From Alteromonadaceae bacterium 2753L.S.0a.02 (lineage in GTDB: Bacteria > Pseudomonadota > Gammaproteobacteria > Pseudomonadales > Cellvibrionaceae): a stretch of 64,000 bases of DNA. Both the position numbers and the translations under genes were made by a program. Under the pieces are notes generated by a model. It was not told the DNA's origin and did not search any database. It worked only from the letters and a program-made list of their open reading frames with translations. Of this stretch, positions 42,969-52,565 are shown piece after piece; position 1 is the stretch's first letter, and every line of letters begins with the position of its first letter. Location of the stretch: contig VISH01000001.1 in NCBI GenBank assembly GCA_007827375.1, positions 930,001-994,000 on the forward strand, in the 5' to 3' direction.

Positions 42969-43637
42969 TTACCAGGGCAAGACCTCACCGTTTGAATGCC
43001 AGAAAGTGCCGCTGGATTCGAGTGTGAGTTCATCCATACGCTGAACTAAACGCGCGGCGCAGGTCGTCGTGCTAATGTCTCCCGAAAACCCCACCATACG
43101 GGTTTGCACAAACCCGGGGTGTAAAATCGCAACAGCTATACCTTGCGGTTTCAAATCACGCGCCAACGACATACCAGCTGCATTCAAGGCGGCTTTCGAC
43201 ATCCGGTAACCGTAATATCCTCCTGAACCGTTATCAGCTATGGAGCCCATGCGGCTGGTGATCAACCCAATTTTCGCGCCCGCCGCTAGGTGCGGCAGCA
43301 GTGCCTCGGTGACGCGCAAAGACCCCATCGCATTGATTTCGAACTGCTGGCGTATCGTGTCACAATCCAGCTCCCCCAGAGCTTCACTGGCCAGCATGCC
43401 CGCGTTGTTGATCAGCACATCAATACCCTGATCTCGCAACGCCGAATCTAAGTTTTCTCCAAGTTCTTCGCTGGTAACATCAATACCTGCCACCACCTGG
43501 GCACCGCTGGCATCCAGCTCGCTGCTGCTATTGCGGCACAAGCCAAAAACCGTCGCACCCCTGGCAACATATTGCTCAACCAGTGCCAAGCCAATTCCCC
43601 GGTTGGCTCCGGTAATAACCACCGTTGCGTTCTTCAT
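42969..43637 (-). CDS. Short-chain dehydrogenase/reductase
   Basis: 222 aa from ATG 43637 (AGGAG upstream); the frame runs on to 43703. Rossmann motif VITGANRGIGLALVEQ, DVLINNAGML, catalytic Ser (SRMGS) and YxxxK in GYYGYRMSKAALNAAG. C-factor-like SDR group; substrate unknown. Convergent with uxuA, 26 bp between stops. Confidence 0.85.
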   Translation of the reverse strand: MKNATVVITGANRGIGLALVEQYVARGATVFGLCRNSSSELDASGAQVVAGIDVTSEELGENLDSALRDQGIDVLINNAGMLASEALGELDCDTIRQQFEINAMGSLRVTEALLPHLAAGAKIGLITSRMGSIADNGSGGYYGYRMSKAALNAAGMSLARDLKPQGIAVAILHPGFVQTRMVGFSGDISTTTCAARLVQRMDELTLESSGTFWHSNGEVLPW

Positions 43638-43829
43638 AAATAATCTCCTATCTACCCCGGAGGCAGAAAAGATTATCCAGATCGATTCTGCTCTGGCCCT
43701 CAAAATATGGCAGCTGTACGAGGCAGGTTTTAATTTAGACGACTCGCGGGAACCTTCTCTGCGCTGCGTCCAAGCTGCGCGCGACTAACTCGACTCACAA
43801 AGCCGCTGGGTTAATGGTGCGAACAGGCC

Positions 43830-44726
43830 CTAGTCTAACCGATACCACAGGCGCTTATCGTCAAGCGGCGTGAGAGGCGGCAACAATGGATTGTGCAACG
43901 TGAGCACTTTACGACGAGATAACTGTGAACGCCGGATAGCTTCACCGAAAGTTTTCATAAAGAACGCATCAAAAGAGCCATCCTCGACCGCTTTCATGAG
44001 ACCTTGTTGCAGCATTCGAGCGTGATTCGCTTGGGTTTTGCTGACAAAAAAGTAATAGGCCGAGGGATAATGTAAAGCCAGATGATCTTCTACGACAAGA
44101 TGTTTATCGTCCAGAGTACTGGCGACGGACCAAATTTCGTTTAGCGCCAGAGGCATAAAATCCGCATTGCGCTTGGTCATCATTTCCAACAAACCCGGCC
44201 AATCGACCGCCAAGCGCAAACTGAAATTATTGTGATGCAAAATGTGGCTATCTGGCCAACCCAACCCTTGAGTGGCGACCATAGTTTTAAGCGAATCTGG
44301 GGAGGTCACTTTTGCGAACCGTGCAGCGTCCAATTCGTTAATAACCAATAGACGCCAGCCAATCAGCCCTTTGTACAGAGGGATACGTATAGGAATCAGA
44401 TCGCTTTCAAATTCTTCGCTCGTTAACAACCAATGCACATTGTAGCGTTCCGATTTTAAAAACAATTTACTGCGTTTTTCGCTCATAGGCGACAAGCCGA
44501 GAGCTTCAAGCGTAAAGGCTTCGCCAGATTTACGAAGCGCCAGTTGTAACAGACCCACAAAATACTCATCGCGCTGCTGATACACAGCATTGTTTGAGGT
44601 AGGGTAAGTGAAATGCAGTGGTTCCGGCTGCAGTGTGCCGCCAAGGACCGAACTTCCGTAACACACGCAGCACCCAACGAGCAACGAGACCAGACGCACG
44701 AATCGTTCGCGTGAAGGGTTTGGCAT
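43830..44726 (-). CDS. Periplasmic solute-binding-like protein
   Basis: 298 aa from ATG 44726 (GGGGTG upstream). N-terminal signal (VSLLVGCCVCYGSSVLGG), then a fold like amino-acid-binding proteins: LQLALRKSGEAFTLEALGLS, YKGLIGWRLLVINELD and VVEDHLALHYPSAYYFFVSK. No ABC permease or ATPase nearby, so it may be a stand-alone sensor or binding protein. Isolated gene. Confidence 0.7.
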   Translation of the reverse strand: MPNPSRERFVRLVSLLVGCCVCYGSSVLGGTLQPEPLHFTYPTSNNAVYQQRDEYFVGLLQLALRKSGEAFTLEALGLSPMSEKRSKLFLKSERYNVHWLLTSEEFESDLIPIRIPLYKGLIGWRLLVINELDAARFAKVTSPDSLKTMVATQGLGWPDSHILHHNNFSLRLAVDWPGLLEMMTKRNADFMPLALNEIWSVASTLDDKHLVVEDHLALHYPSAYYFFVSKTQANHARMLQQGLMKAVEDGSFDAFFMKTFGEAIRRSQLSRRKVLTLHNPLLPPLTPLDDKRLWYRLD

Positions 44727-44948
44727 GGAACACCCCAAAATATTCGTTATTATGTATGTTGATTTATGTGTCAAAAAGTGTGTCACGACAGGGGATAAAT
44801 GTACGGGCGGAACAATGTAAATGTGAACTGTGTCACGAATTATTTTAGATTTCGTTGGGTTAACAGCCGGTCATTTTTATGGCGTTTCAACAAGCAGCTA
44901 GACTTATAACCAAAACCACTTTTTACGAGCAAAACGGCGCCTAATTTT

Positions 44949-45416
44949 ATGAATGAATTTGCCCCCGAGTATTCCAGGCAGGAAAAAGTGCGGCTCATCG
45001 CGATAAATTTCGCATGGGTTACCGCCAGCATCATCGTTGTTTTCGTGTGGTTTTTACCTTGGATAAAAGACTATATGGGGCGTGCCCATTGTTATCACTA
45101 CGGCTTCGTTTCAGGGCTACAACTTCTTTACTATGGAGCCCTGGTCTTTTTGCCGCTGTTGGCAACCCTGGTATTTTTAATCTTGCTTGGGCCGCGATTT
45201 TACAAAGTGATTAAGCAGGCGCAAGCGCCATTACCAAATGAAAAAGTCTTTTCCAAAACCCGTTACGTGCATGGCAACAAGGCAAAAATGCAGGGTTACG
45301 TATTTTTTCTGATGGTATTGATGATGATATTTTTCTGTATCAACGGTATGAGCATTGCGCAGGGTGTGATAATGAAAATTCAATTTAATCCGCCAACCTG
45401 TGCGCACGTAAAATAA
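44949..45416 (+). CDS. Hypothetical membrane protein (155 aa)
   Basis: Three hydrophobic segments (about 15-38, 53-77, 115-138) with a polar middle KVIKQAQAPLPNEKVFSKTR. No family recognised. Stop lies 17 bp from the convergent exonuclease gene. Confidence 0.65.
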   Translation: MNEFAPEYSRQEKVRLIAINFAWVTASIIVVFVWFLPWIKDYMGRAHCYHYGFVSGLQLLYYGALVFLPLLATLVFLILLGPRFYKVIKQAQAPLPNEKVFSKTRYVHGNKAKMQGYVFFLMVLMMIFFCINGMSIAQGVIMKIQFNPPTCAHVK

Positions 45417-45433
45417 AAGTTCGCCCGGGCGTG

Positions 45434-46120
45434 TTAACAGCGTAAATCCAAACGACCTAACAATAATTTATCGGCATTACCGAGATGACTGATTTGCGCC
45501 AACAATAGCTCTGCAGTGGCGCGGGCATCTGCCAGGGCGTTGTGCTGGGTAACACTCGCTAAACCGTATCTCTCGCGACATTGTGCCAAGCGTAACCCTT
45601 CGTGCTTACCCTGCATCGCCAAACGTCTTTTCTCCAGCGCCATAGTATCCAGATAGGGGAACAACAAGGGGCAGCGGTAATTTTCGTAAGCCGTTTTCTG
45701 TAGGAAACGAATATCGATAGGTGCGTGATGAAACACCAGCACACTGTTCACCATTTGCTTGATTAACAAGGTTAAAACGGAAGCTGCGCTTTTAGCACCG
45801 GCGATGCTTGCATCGTGCAGACCATGAATGCGCGTACTGTCTCCAGCACCGCGATCGGCATGAATTAATAAATGGCGTGAACTGCTATTTACCAAGCGGT
45901 TATTTTCAATCACCACCCAGCCAATGCTTAACAGCTGACAGCTGTTGACATCCAGGCCACTCATTTCACAATCCACCACCAAAAAACGCGTATCAGATAC
46001 AGATTGCGTCGTGTCAATACCCGAGGTATCTAGCAAAGCTTTAAGCGGCGTTTTTGCAGCTCGCTTTTTCAAGCGCCATTTTTTGTAGCGGTATTGAAGA
46101 CTATAAAACACCAGCACCAA
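45434..46120 (-). CDS. DEDDh 3'-5' exonuclease (DnaQ-like)
   Basis: 228 aa. Motifs: VVDCEMSGLD (Asp, Glu), HHAPIDIRFLQK (Asp) and HNALADARATAELLLA (His, Asp), so an active DEDDh exonuclease. An N-terminal basic stretch YRYKKWRLKKR precedes. GTG start inside the last 20 bp of the DUF294 gene (AAGG upstream). The same pair is linked to SSS/DUF4212 symporters in other gammaproteobacteria. Confidence 0.9.
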   Translation of the reverse strand: MVLVFYSLQYRYKKWRLKKRAAKTPLKALLDTSGIDTTQSVSDTRFLVVDCEMSGLDVNSCQLLSIGWVVIENNRLVNSSSRHLLIHADRGAGDSTRIHGLHDASIAGAKSAASVLTLLIKQMVNSVLVFHHAPIDIRFLQKTAYENYRCPLLFPYLDTMALEKRRLAMQGKHEGLRLAQCRERYGLASVTQHNALADARATAELLLAQISHLGNADKLLLGRLDLRC

Positions 46121-47969
46121 ACCTTGCTTTCATTGCCATTTGCGCCTGGCGCACCAAGTTAAAGGCTTCTTTCAGTTGATGGCGTACTAGCGGAGAAAGT
46201 GATTTCGGATCAAGCTGGTTATCGATGGTATCGCCATCGCGAAATTTTACGCCCTGGGCTTTTAATCTTAAATCAGCAATAAATTCGTGCGCATCAATTA
46301 AACTCGCCACCAATTCCCGCGACATCACTCCAGCGGTTTCCATCGCCTGCAGGCGCGCAATGGTATTCACTTCAGAAAGCGCCGCAGAAAGGCTGTAATT
46401 TCGGGCAATATCAACAATGGAAATGGTACCGCGTTTTTTTAAATCGAGGGTATTAATGTGATCGCCATCTTTTTCCAAAACAAACTGCTTAAAAAATCCC
46501 AGGGGTGGCGAATGCTGCATGGCGTTGTCGGTCATCAACGCCAGAAAAATCGTATTGGTCTTAGCTTTTTGCAAAACATAGTCGCGCAATGAATCAACCA
46601 GATCCCGATCTCCTGCTACCGGCCGCATATCAAAAAATATGCTTGCGTGCATCAACGCCTTTGGAGAGCGTTCTTCGATCCAGTAGCTGAATGTTTTTTG
46701 CCAGCCTTGCAATGTCAATCGCCATTTCGGATTACACGCCATGATCTCCCCTGGGCAGCGGTGTATACCGCAAGCATCAAGACCGTCATTAATGAAGAGC
46801 GCAAACTTCCCGAAATATCCCTGCTGTTCTGCGGTGGCGTCGTTGCTAAAAATTAAGGCGTTGTCCTGATCGGAACCCAGCATCTGTTCCTGCCTTGCCT
46901 GGGAGCCAAACGCCAGCCAAGCCCAGGAGCAGGGCGGTTTGCCAAATTCATTTTCGGCAAGCCGAATCAGGCGCCGCGTTAAGGCATCGCTTAACGAGGT
47001 AATTATTTCACCCACCTCATAGGGCCGAGTGTCGCGCTCAATCAACTTGATAACAAGGTCGGGCATTTTCGCGGCAACACCACTCAACTCTGCTACTGTA
47101 CTGGCATTGTTAATACTGCGGGTTAACGACAGGGGTTCGATATTATTTGCCCGCATAATATCGCTCATGCAGAGCATGCCTGCAGGTTTATCATTCTCAA
47201 CCACTGGCAAGTGATGAATACCGCTACTCATCATTACCAGTTGTGCCTGATGCAAACGACATTTCACATCGACACAATAGGGCGTCGTGGTCATCACACC
47301 GCTCACCGCCTCGGTATCTGCTATACCCTGGGCGACTACGCGGGTTCGCAAATCGCGGTCTGTCATAATCCCAACGAGTTTTTCGTCCTCTGTTATAAGC
47401 AATGACGAAATCTTATTGTTTGTCATTAACTGTGCCGCACGACGAATCGTAATATTTGGCGAAGCACAGAACGCCGGAGCTGTCATATAACCCTGTACGG
47501 TTTCGTCAAGATATGTTTCAGTAAAAGTCGCCTTTTTCGCCGGAGTGGTCGAAGGCTCAGGTATAACCTGATAGGTGCGCGAATAGGTTTCGCACAAGCG
47601 ACTGATGTCGTTGTCATTGGCTTTTATGGATTGGAACGCCGCATCACTCAGTTCGTAATAGAGACAGTCTTCCAGTACACGCACAGCGACACTCTCTGGC
47701 GCCTGCGACAATATGCGGGGAATAAAAAAATCGCCGGTACTCAAACGATCGATAAGATTATTCCCGGCATCACGTATTTCGAGACTGCCACTGCGCACCA
47801 TTACCAAACCAACAGGCTTGACGTTATTTTCAGGCACTATTTGACCGCCAGTTTTTTGATAGGCGACGTAAATATTGTTACTGAGATATTCGAGATTTTC
47901 CTGGGACAAATGTTGAAACAAAGCTTGCGAAGCGAGAAAATTTTGCACATCGTTGGTTTCAGCAACCAT
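46101..47969 (-). CDS. DUF294 nucleotidyltransferase-like protein with cNMP-binding and CBS domains
   Basis: 622 aa: cyclic-nucleotide-binding-like domain (about 15-135), two CBS domains (about 155-275), then the GlnD-like DUF294 domain with GSQARQEQMLGSDQDNALIF (GSxxR...DxD), and a C-terminal helical domain. It is of the predicted signalling nucleotidyltransferase type that regulates the neighbouring symporter. Overlaps the exonuclease gene by 20 bp; 58 bp downstream of the 164-aa gene. Confidence 0.88.
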   Translation of the reverse strand: MVAETNDVQNFLASQALFQHLSQENLEYLSNNIYVAYQKTGGQIVPENNVKPVGLVMVRSGSLEIRDAGNNLIDRLSTGDFFIPRILSQAPESVAVRVLEDCLYYELSDAAFQSIKANDNDISRLCETYSRTYQVIPEPSTTPAKKATFTETYLDETVQGYMTAPAFCASPNITIRRAAQLMTNNKISSLLITEDEKLVGIMTDRDLRTRVVAQGIADTEAVSGVMTTTPYCVDVKCRLHQAQLVMMSSGIHHLPVVENDKPAGMLCMSDIMRANNIEPLSLTRSINNASTVAELSGVAAKMPDLVIKLIERDTRPYEVGEIITSLSDALTRRLIRLAENEFGKPPCSWAWLAFGSQARQEQMLGSDQDNALIFSNDATAEQQGYFGKFALFINDGLDACGIHRCPGEIMACNPKWRLTLQGWQKTFSYWIEERSPKALMHASIFFDMRPVAGDRDLVDSLRDYVLQKAKTNTIFLALMTDNAMQHSPPLGFFKQFVLEKDGDHINTLDLKKRGTISIVDIARNYSLSAALSEVNTIARLQAMETAGVMSRELVASLIDAHEFIADLRLKAQGVKFRDGDTIDNQLDPKSLSPLVRHQLKEAFNLVRQAQMAMKARFGAGVL

Positions 47970-48027
47970 GCAGACCTCCGTAGAAGTTCTCTTAAAAACG
48001 CACGAGACGAGTTTCCTGCCTCATAGC

Positions 48028-48522
48028 TTATTCGGAAAAATTTTCGCGAGAAAAAGACGTTTCGTAATCCACGAAAATAGCTTCGGTTTCGACAAAGTAA
48101 TTCACGTTATCGATAACCGCTGCAAAACGCAACTGCGTTTCTTTGGGGTTATCGATTGCCAGGGTGGCCAGCCAGGCATCATTCATCGGCTCCATTTGCA
48201 CCGGAGCACGTTCCACTCCCGCTTCGCTAAATGCCAACACCGCTTTTTGTAAGGGTAATTCGCTGGTTAATACCAGTTTTACCTTATTCGACGCAAGTCG
48301 CTCTGCGGTGATTTCCAGCTTTACCTCGGCGTTTTTTAAGGTACATACGCCGCTTTCGTAGCGACAGTTCGACAAAGCTACCAACGGATAAGAGCCACCG
48401 GCTTTAGCTGAATGCGGGCGCTCAGCGACCAGATAGTCGGTGGCGAAGTAGGCTATTACCGCGAGGATTGGTGCCACTAGCATCGCGGTGATTAGGTGTT
48501 TGTTTTTTAATGGATTGGGCAT
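48028..48522 (-). CDS. Membrane-anchored hypothetical protein of the symporter locus
   Basis: 164 aa with one N-terminal TM (ITAMLVAPILAVIAYFATDYL) and a periplasmic domain with two Cys (SNCRYESGVCTLK) that could form a disulphide. Domain contains KVKLVLTSELPLQKAVLAFS and ETQLRFAAVIDNVNYFVE. Unrecognised; a small membrane gene occurs here in similar loci. Lies between DUF294 and the repeat. Confidence 0.7.
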   Translation of the reverse strand: MPNPLKNKHLITAMLVAPILAVIAYFATDYLVAERPHSAKAGGSYPLVALSNCRYESGVCTLKNAEVKLEITAERLASNKVKLVLTSELPLQKAVLAFSEAGVERAPVQMEPMNDAWLATLAIDNPKETQLRFAAVIDNVNYFVETEAIFVDYETSFSRENFSE

Positions 48523-48671
48523 GGGTTTTTATTTATGTTTATTTTTTTGATTAGTTTAACTTGTGGGGATGGGTTGTTACATTGGTTTTTCAGAATAGAT
48601 TTTCGCAGGGCGTTTTATAGTATTACACTTTCCCTGTTGGAGTTTTTTGCTTTTGCTTAAATATTAATTGT

Positions 48672-48735
48672 GTAGCGCTTCCCAGCGGGGAGTTACATAA
48701 AAAAGACTCGCACCTATCGCCAAAGAAAAACCACC
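48672..48735. repeat. Dispersed intergenic repeat, copy 2
   Basis: Core AGCGCTTCCCAGCGGGG-AGTTAC at 48674-48696, then ...CGCCAAAGAAAAACC. Shares 21 of 23 core positions with copy 1 at 35716-35785. It fills most of the gap before the symporter terminator; the preceding ~130 bp is T/G-rich with no gene. Confidence 0.7.
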
Positions 48736-48762
48736 AAGCCCTCATAAAATTATGCCAATAAA

Positions 48763-48798
48763 ACAAAAAAGCACGAGCGGCTTAAACCACTCGTGCTT
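48763..48798 (-). terminator. Rho-independent terminator of the symporter operon
   Basis: AAGCACGAGCGG-CTTAAA-CCACTCGTGCTT; on the minus strand followed by TTTTTTGTTTTA. Located 24 bp past the symporter stop. Confidence 0.88.
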
Positions 48799-48821
48799 CT
48801 ACAAAAAATCAACAACCCCAA

Positions 48822-50552
48822 TTAATGCCCGGTTGCATCTCCCGCACCAGCAGGAATACGAATATCCTCCACCATATGCTGAATATGTTCGGGCGGCTCA
48901 GCAGTAACCTTGGAAACACCAAACGCAACCGCAAAGTTAATCACTGCACCCACGGCACCAAACGCATTGGGCTCAATGCCAAGGAACCAGTTGGGTGACA
49001 TGCCGCCCAGGAAGCTGGTGCTAGCGATGAACATGATGCCTTTGTGCTGGAACACGTAGAGCAGGGTTACAGTAATACCGGCCACCATACCCGCAATAGC
49101 ACCTTCTTTATTGATTCGCTTACTGAAGATACCCATCATCAATGCCGGGAAGATAGACGATGCCGCCAAGCCAAAGGCCAGTGCCACAGTACCTGCTGCG
49201 AAGTCTGGAGGATTGAATCCAAGGTAGCCGGCCAGTGCGATGGCGCCAGCCATGGCTATTCGACTGAACATCAATTCCTGTTTTTCATCGATGTCGGGCA
49301 TAAACACGCCTTTGAGCAAGTCGTGCGAAATGGCCGATGATATTGCCAGCAACAATCCCGCCGCGGTTGAGAGCGCGGCTGCCAGACCACCTGCAGCAAC
49401 CAGAGCGATAACCCAGTTGGGCAAGCGTGCAATTTCGGGGTTCGCAAGAACCATAATGTCACGGTCTACTTTCACCATTTCATTGGTTTCTTTATTGGCA
49501 CTGTATTCAATTTTACCGTCGCCATTTTTATCTTCGAATTGCAGCAGGCCCGTAGTTTCCCAGTTTTTAAACCAGTTCGGGCGCTTCTCATATTCCAGAT
49601 ATTGACCGGGTGCAGGTTCAATGGTCTGGTGCAGATTCAAACGCGCCATCGCTGCCACTGCTGGTGCGGTGGTATAAAGAATGGTGATGAACACCAAAGC
49701 CCAACCCGCTGATTTACGCGCATCACTCACTTTGGAAACAGTGAAGAAACGAATAATTACGTGCGGCAGGCCTGCAGTACCAATCATTAGCGACAGGGTA
49801 TAAACGAACGTGTTAAGCGTACTTAGCCGTTTCGATGTCGTATATTCCGCAAACCCAAGTTCCGTCACCACCTGGTCCAAGCGGTCGAGCAAGAAGGTGT
49901 CTGTGCCCGAAAGTGTACTACCCAAACCCAACTGAGGTATAGGGTTGCCGGTTAAGTGCAAAGAAATGAATATTGCCGGGATGGTGTAAGCAAAAATCAG
50001 CACACAATACTGTGCAATCTGAGTGTAGGTGATGCCCTTCATTCCCCCCAGAACGGCATAAATAAATACGATGCCCATACCGACCAACAAACCGGTTTCA
50101 TACCCGACTTGCAGGAATCGTGAGAAAGCTACGCCGATACCTTTCATCTGACCGATTACATAAGTCACGGACGCCACAATTAAGCAGATTACGGCAACAA
50201 TACGCGCCGCCTTGGAGTAGTAACGGTCACCGATAAATTCCGGAACTGTAAATTTACCGTATTTGCGCAGGTAGGGAGCCAAGAGCATCGCGAGCAGCAC
50301 ATAGCCACCGGTCCAGCCCATGAGAAATACAGAACCCCCATACCCAAAGAAGGCGATTAAACCCGCCATTGAAATGAAAGAGGCCGCCGACATCCAGTCG
50401 GCTGCTGTAGCCATACCGTTGGCAACAGGATGAATGCCACCGCCGGCCACGTAGAATTCACTGGTTGAACCGGCGCGCGCCCAGAACGCGATGCCGATAT
50501 ACAGCGCAAAGGTAAGCCCAACAATTATGTACGTTAACGTTTGCAGATCCAT
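48822..50552 (-). CDS. Sodium:solute symporter (SSS), large subunit of the DUF4212 pair
   Basis: 576 aa with about 13 TM helices. GGIHPVANGMATAADWMSAA and SFISMAGLIAFFGYGGSVFL fit the ActP/VC2705 group; a polar insert at about 325-370 (LEYEKRPNWFKNWETT) carries an acidic calcium-binding-like stretch (DKNGDGKIEYS). In Vibrio the orthologue is an acetate/carboxylate carrier controlled by CrbSR. Downstream of, and 12 bp from, the DUF4212 gene. Confidence 0.9.
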   Translation of the reverse strand: MDLQTLTYIIVGLTFALYIGIAFWARAGSTSEFYVAGGGIHPVANGMATAADWMSAASFISMAGLIAFFGYGGSVFLMGWTGGYVLLAMLLAPYLRKYGKFTVPEFIGDRYYSKAARIVAVICLIVASVTYVIGQMKGIGVAFSRFLQVGYETGLLVGMGIVFIYAVLGGMKGITYTQIAQYCVLIFAYTIPAIFISLHLTGNPIPQLGLGSTLSGTDTFLLDRLDQVVTELGFAEYTTSKRLSTLNTFVYTLSLMIGTAGLPHVIIRFFTVSKVSDARKSAGWALVFITILYTTAPAVAAMARLNLHQTIEPAPGQYLEYEKRPNWFKNWETTGLLQFEDKNGDGKIEYSANKETNEMVKVDRDIMVLANPEIARLPNWVIALVAAGGLAAALSTAAGLLLAISSAISHDLLKGVFMPDIDEKQELMFSRIAMAGAIALAGYLGFNPPDFAAGTVALAFGLAASSIFPALMMGIFSKRINKEGAIAGMVAGITVTLLYVFQHKGIMFIASTSFLGGMSPNWFLGIEPNAFGAVGAVINFAVAFGVSKVTAEPPEHIQHMVEDIRIPAGAGDATGH

Positions 50553-50564
50553 GTGGTCACCCCC

Positions 50565-50828
50565 TTAGTCGTGTACGCCGAATTTACGGTCGAGTGCCGC
50601 CATTCGATGTGAGTAAAAGAAGATGATGGCCACAAAGCCATACAACGCACCTTGCTGCGCAAACCAAAACCCCAGTTTGTAACCGCCAATACGAATAGCG
50701 TTAAGAGCGTCTACCAGTAAGATGCCGCATACGTACGATATAACAAACCAAATGACGAGCAATACCATCATTAACTTCAGGTTCGCGCGCCAATAGGCTT
50801 CTCTCATTTCGGAATTATTATCACTCAT
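50565..50828 (-). CDS. DUF4212 small subunit of the symporter
   Basis: 87 aa from ATG 50828 (CAGGAG upstream). Two TM helices (LMMVLLVIWFVISYVCGILLV and LYGFVAIIFFYSHRM) with the conserved AYWRANLKLM start and YKLGFWFAQQGALYG. It is always paired with this type of symporter. First gene of the operon. Confidence 0.9.
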   Translation of the reverse strand: MSDNNSEMREAYWRANLKLMMVLLVIWFVISYVCGILLVDALNAIRIGGYKLGFWFAQQGALYGFVAIIFFYSHRMAALDRKFGVHD

Positions 50829-51152
50829 TATTAGTCTCCTGCTCATTGAGGATTGCATGAAGGGCCTCCGGCCAGTCACACAAGATATATCAAGCGATCA
50901 CAGGGTAACAGGAGATTTTTCTACAAGATTTAGGACTTTAGTCTAAGAGTGTGAAGTGTGTTGGTTGGTAACATTGGTTGGGCGAAATGGTAACTTGTGT
51001 GAAGCTTACTCACACCAAAGATACCATTTTCCCTAAATTCAGGGCGGTTTTTTTCGAGTGTTTTTTGACCACCTTCAGAATATTTAACATGTTTAGAAAT
51101 GTATAAATTCAAGTTAAATTCTGTGCGTTTCAATGTACGTTTGCGCTTAACT
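50829..51152. other. Intergenic region before the symporter operon
   Basis: About 320 bp with no supported gene. It should hold the symporter promoter and the manD 3' end. A 164-codon minus-strand ORF here (50930-51424) is out of frame with manD and has no recognised domain. I found no clear binding site for a CrbR-type regulator by eye. Confidence 0.5.
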
Positions 51153-52361
51153 TTACCAATGCCACAAGGTTCCATCTTCCAAACGATTAACAGGTAAACA
51201 AGCACGTTTGTAGGGATACTTTGCAGCGAGTGTTTCGTCGATATCAACCCCGTGACCTGGAGCTTCACCGGGCGTGAAAAAGCCCTTGTCAAATTGGTAA
51301 TGGTGGGGAAACACTTCGAGCATTTGTTCGCTGTGTGGCATGTGTTCTTGAATGCCATAATTGGGCACCCAGTAATCGAAATGCAGAGCTGCACCCATAC
51401 ACACTGGCGACAAATCTGTCGCACCGTGAAATCCGGTTTTTACGTGGTAAAGTGCGGCTAAATCTGCAATTCGGCGCAAATGTGTAATACCTCCAGCGTG
51501 AACCACAGTGGAACGAATATAGTCGATGTATTGATTTTGAATCAGCTCGCGGCAATCGTGAATACTGTTAAACACTTCACCGACCGCCAGTGGTGTTGTG
51601 GTGTGTTGACGAATGAGTTTCCAGCCTTCCTGATTTTCTGCGGGGACACAGTCTTCGAGCCAGAATAAATGGAAGGGTTCGCAAGCTTTACCTAAGCGCG
51701 CCGCTTCGATTGGGGTGAGGCGATGGTGTACATCGTGAAGCAGATGCAAATCGTCCCCAAACTGGTCGCGCACCGCCTGGAACAACTTGGGAATGTAATT
51801 CAAATATTTTTCAGTGGACCACACCGCTTCAGAGGGTAGGTCGGCATCTGCCGGTTCGTAACTTTTGCCCTCTTTGGGCACCCCATAAGTGCTGGCTATA
51901 CCGGGTATACCACACTGCACACGCACAGCTTTGTAACCTTTTTCCACATATTTGGCGACTTCTTCAAGGGTGGATTCTATATCTTTGCCGTTAGCGTGGG
52001 TGTAGACCATGATGCGATCGCGGCTGCGGCCACCGAGAAGTTGATACAACGGCATGTTGGCCAGTTTGGCTTTTATGTCCCACAGAGCAGTATCGATTGC
52101 CGCAATTGCGCTCATCCCAACCGGTCCACGACGCCAGTAGGCACCCCGGTAGAAGAAATTCCAGATATCTTCGATTCTATGCGGATCGCGGCCGATCAAC
52201 GACGGGCAGAGGTAATCTTCCAGATAGGACACCACCGATTTCTCGCGACCGTTCAAAGTCGCGTCGCCAATGCCGTATACGCCTTCGTCGGTGGTTATTT
52301 TCAATGTCACGAAATTGCGACCCGGGCTACAAACGATGACTTTGGCTTCAATAATCTTCAA
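51153..52361 (-). CDS. manD: Mannonate dehydratase of the enolase superfamily (ManD/RspA)
   Basis: 402 aa, the family length. KIIEAKVIVCSPGRNFVTLK, ALWDIKAKLANMPLYQLLGG, LLHDVHHRL and WLEDCVPAENQEGWKLIR follow the ManD proteins; metal ligands and active-site His are present. Starts with TTG at 52361 (GGAG upstream); the only ATG nearby (in TATGGAGACC) leads to an out-of-frame stop. Converts D-mannonate (or related sugar acids) to 2-keto-3-deoxy acid. Confidence 0.88.
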   Translation of the reverse strand: MKIIEAKVIVCSPGRNFVTLKITTDEGVYGIGDATLNGREKSVVSYLEDYLCPSLIGRDPHRIEDIWNFFYRGAYWRRGPVGMSAIAAIDTALWDIKAKLANMPLYQLLGGRSRDRIMVYTHANGKDIESTLEEVAKYVEKGYKAVRVQCGIPGIASTYGVPKEGKSYEPADADLPSEAVWSTEKYLNYIPKLFQAVRDQFGDDLHLLHDVHHRLTPIEAARLGKACEPFHLFWLEDCVPAENQEGWKLIRQHTTTPLAVGEVFNSIHDCRELIQNQYIDYIRSTVVHAGGITHLRRIADLAALYHVKTGFHGATDLSPVCMGAALHFDYWVPNYGIQEHMPHSEQMLEVFPHHYQFDKGFFTPGEAPGHGVDIDETLAAKYPYKRACLPVNRLEDGTLWHW

Positions 52362-52565
52362 GAAAAGGTCTCCATACAACGGGGAAAACGAAAAAACTAG
52401 TATACAAGAAGTGCGACTGGAGGGCACAGCACACTGAATATGTGCCTACAGTTGGCCTATTTCCCGCAAAACCCGCTACCCTGAGTATTCATACCTGCAG
52501 GAAGGCATGAATACTAGCAAGTTATGCTCGAGGGCCATAGGGAGCTAGCGCAAATTTCAGGTCGC

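Noticed and set aside
42959..42980. TTGCCCTG/CAGGGCAA hairpin between uxuA and the SDR gene as a terminator
   Set aside because: Lacks a T-run on either strand and overlaps the SDR coding end.
50930..51424. 164-codon ORF overlapping the 3' end of manD
   Set aside because: Out of frame with manD, odd composition and no domain; a shadow frame.
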